This document shows positions 6,486 through 7,354 of a stretch of 7,354 nucleotides of DNA, piece after piece. The position numbers were made by a program, and so were the translations under genes. Source of the DNA: Caldifarciminota bacterium UBA5631. GTDB taxonomy: Bacteria; Hydrothermota; Hydrothermia; UBA1063. Where the stretch lies: contig DIJZ01000006.1 in NCBI GenBank assembly GCA_002421425.1, forward strand, positions 1 through 7,354, written 5' to 3'. Under the pieces are notes generated by a model. The model ran no database searches. It saw nothing but the letters and a program-made list of their open reading frames with translations, and was not told the origin of the DNA. Each line of letters opens with the position of its first letter. Positions within the stretch are counted from its first letter, which is position 1.

Positions 6486-7350
6486 ACAATTATTTCTTAA
6501 AATTAACATTGGTGATTTTCTTCTTATCACCATTGGTACTTTGATCACGGCTGCAGGGATCGTCATCTTCATAGCACCAAACAAGATTGCTGCAGGTGGT
6601 GTTAGCGGCATCGGGGTAATTCTTTTTCACCTTCTGCATTTTCCCATTGGACTTACGATGCTTGTTATTAACTTTTTTCTGTTCATCGTTGCCTTCTTTC
6701 TCCTCGGAAGTGAGTTTGGACTAAAAAGCATTTATGCAACGATTATGCTGAGTCTTTTTGTAGATTTACTGGAATATGTGGTTCCAAAGAACTTTTATGT
6801 CAATGATTTAGTGATAGCCGTTGTATTTGGGAACCTTTTGACAGGTGCTGGAATCGCTCTAGTGATGTCGAGGGGGTCTTCCACCGGGGGTACAGATATA
6901 ATCGCAATGATTGCGAGAAAGTATACAAACATAGATGTAGGTAAAGCGTTGATGGCAATAGACTTTTCAATCACAGTCTTTGCGGGAATTTTTTTCGGGA
7001 AAATTATCGGAATGTATTCCTTACTCGCAGTAATTATTAACACAAATACAATTGATTATGTTCTTGAAGGAATTACCACTTCCTTCCAGGCTCTGGTTGT
7101 AACCTCGAAGCCATCAGAAATCAAAGAGCGCATCCTTGTGGAGTTGAATCGGGGGGTAACTCTTCTGAAGGCAGTTGGAGGATATACCGGGGAAGAAAAG
7201 CTTGCCTTATGGGTGATCCTTAAGTCACCTCGAGAGATCGTGAGGTTAAAGGAAATCGTAAAAGAAGAGGACCCCACTGCATTTATTACAATTACTCACG
7301 TTCGTGAGGTCCTCGGTAAAGGTTTCAAAAAAATATCAGGGGCTGTCTAA
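6460..7350 (+). CDS. YitT-family (DUF161/DUF2179) membrane protein
   Basis: Integral inner-membrane protein of the YitT family, whose biochemical role is not established. The 296 residues match the family length. Hydrophobic segments at about 18-40, 46-60, 62-83, 90-108, 115-136, 163-180 and 182-197 form the membrane domain. Family motifs are the first-loop PNKIAAGGVSGIGVIL (40-55) and the related internal repeat SRGSSTGGTDIIAMI (137-151), consistent with an internally duplicated fold. From about 205 a soluble DUF2179 domain follows, with RGVTLLKAVGGYTGEEKLAL (231-250), DPTAFITI (271-278) and EVLGKGFK (283-290), probably cytoplasmic. The start at ATG 6460 gives a normal short N-terminus before the first helix, despite overlapping the helicase by 26 bases. 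The stop is four bases from the window end, so whether the operon continues cannot be seen. Confidence 0.9.
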   Translation: MPSLREWNKQLFLKINIGDFLLITIGTLITAAGIVIFIAPNKIAAGGVSGIGVILFHLLHFPIGLTMLVINFFLFIVAFFLLGSEFGLKSIYATIMLSLFVDLLEYVVPKNFYVNDLVIAVVFGNLLTGAGIALVMSRGSSTGGTDIIAMIARKYTNIDVGKALMAIDFSITVFAGIFFGKIIGMYSLLAVIINTNTIDYVLEGITTSFQALVVTSKPSEIKERILVELNRGVTLLKAVGGYTGEEKLALWVILKSPREIVRLKEIVKEEDPTAFITITHVREVLGKGFKKISGAV

Positions 7351-7354
7351 AAAG

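Noticed and set aside
7306..7354. GAGGTCCTC inverted repeat near the window end, considered as a terminator
   Set aside because: The stem is only four base pairs, it lies within the YitT coding region, and there is no following T-run.

Overview
The window is densely coding and every gene lies on the plus strand. It holds one gene cut by the left edge, then four complete genes: a secreted M6-type metalloprotease-like protein with a calcium-loop beta-propeller and a sorting-signal-like C-terminus (broken at the window start), ATP-type 6-phosphofructokinase, class II fructose-bisphosphate aldolase, a UvrD/PcrA-type DNA helicase, and a YitT-family membrane protein. I see no RNA gene, mobile element, CRISPR array, terminator or gap over 300 bases.

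The organism is a bacterium with moderate G+C and frequent AGA/AGG arginine codons. The M6 peptidase, FG-GAP/VCBS-like propeller and type IX-like C-terminal domain in one large exported protein, together with a Thermus-like aldolase, suggest a Gram-negative lineage such as candidate division WOR-3 (Stahlbacteria/Hydrothermae) or a relative in or near the FCB group. This is an inference from protein architecture; there is no marker gene here to settle it.

Layout: positions 3-2501 encode the exported protein, whose signal peptide and propeptide lie outside the window. Pfk (2505-3479) and Fba (3483-4400) follow with 3-base gaps and strong ribosome binding sites, then the helicase (4407-6485) after 6 bases, and YitT (6460-7350) overlapping the helicase end by 26 bases. 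The packing points to one transcript with translational coupling. Pfk and Fba catalyse consecutive steps of glycolysis (fructose-6-phosphate to fructose-1,6-bisphosphate to triose phosphates), so these two form a functional pair; the other three genes have no obvious functional tie to them.

I did not find a clearly new biological system. The points most worth a second look are the altered zinc-site spacing and tail of the M6-like protein, unusual active-site residues in the phosphofructokinase, and the fact that the first four genes share one reading frame, with the identical nine-base stop/start junction TGAAAGATG at two boundaries.
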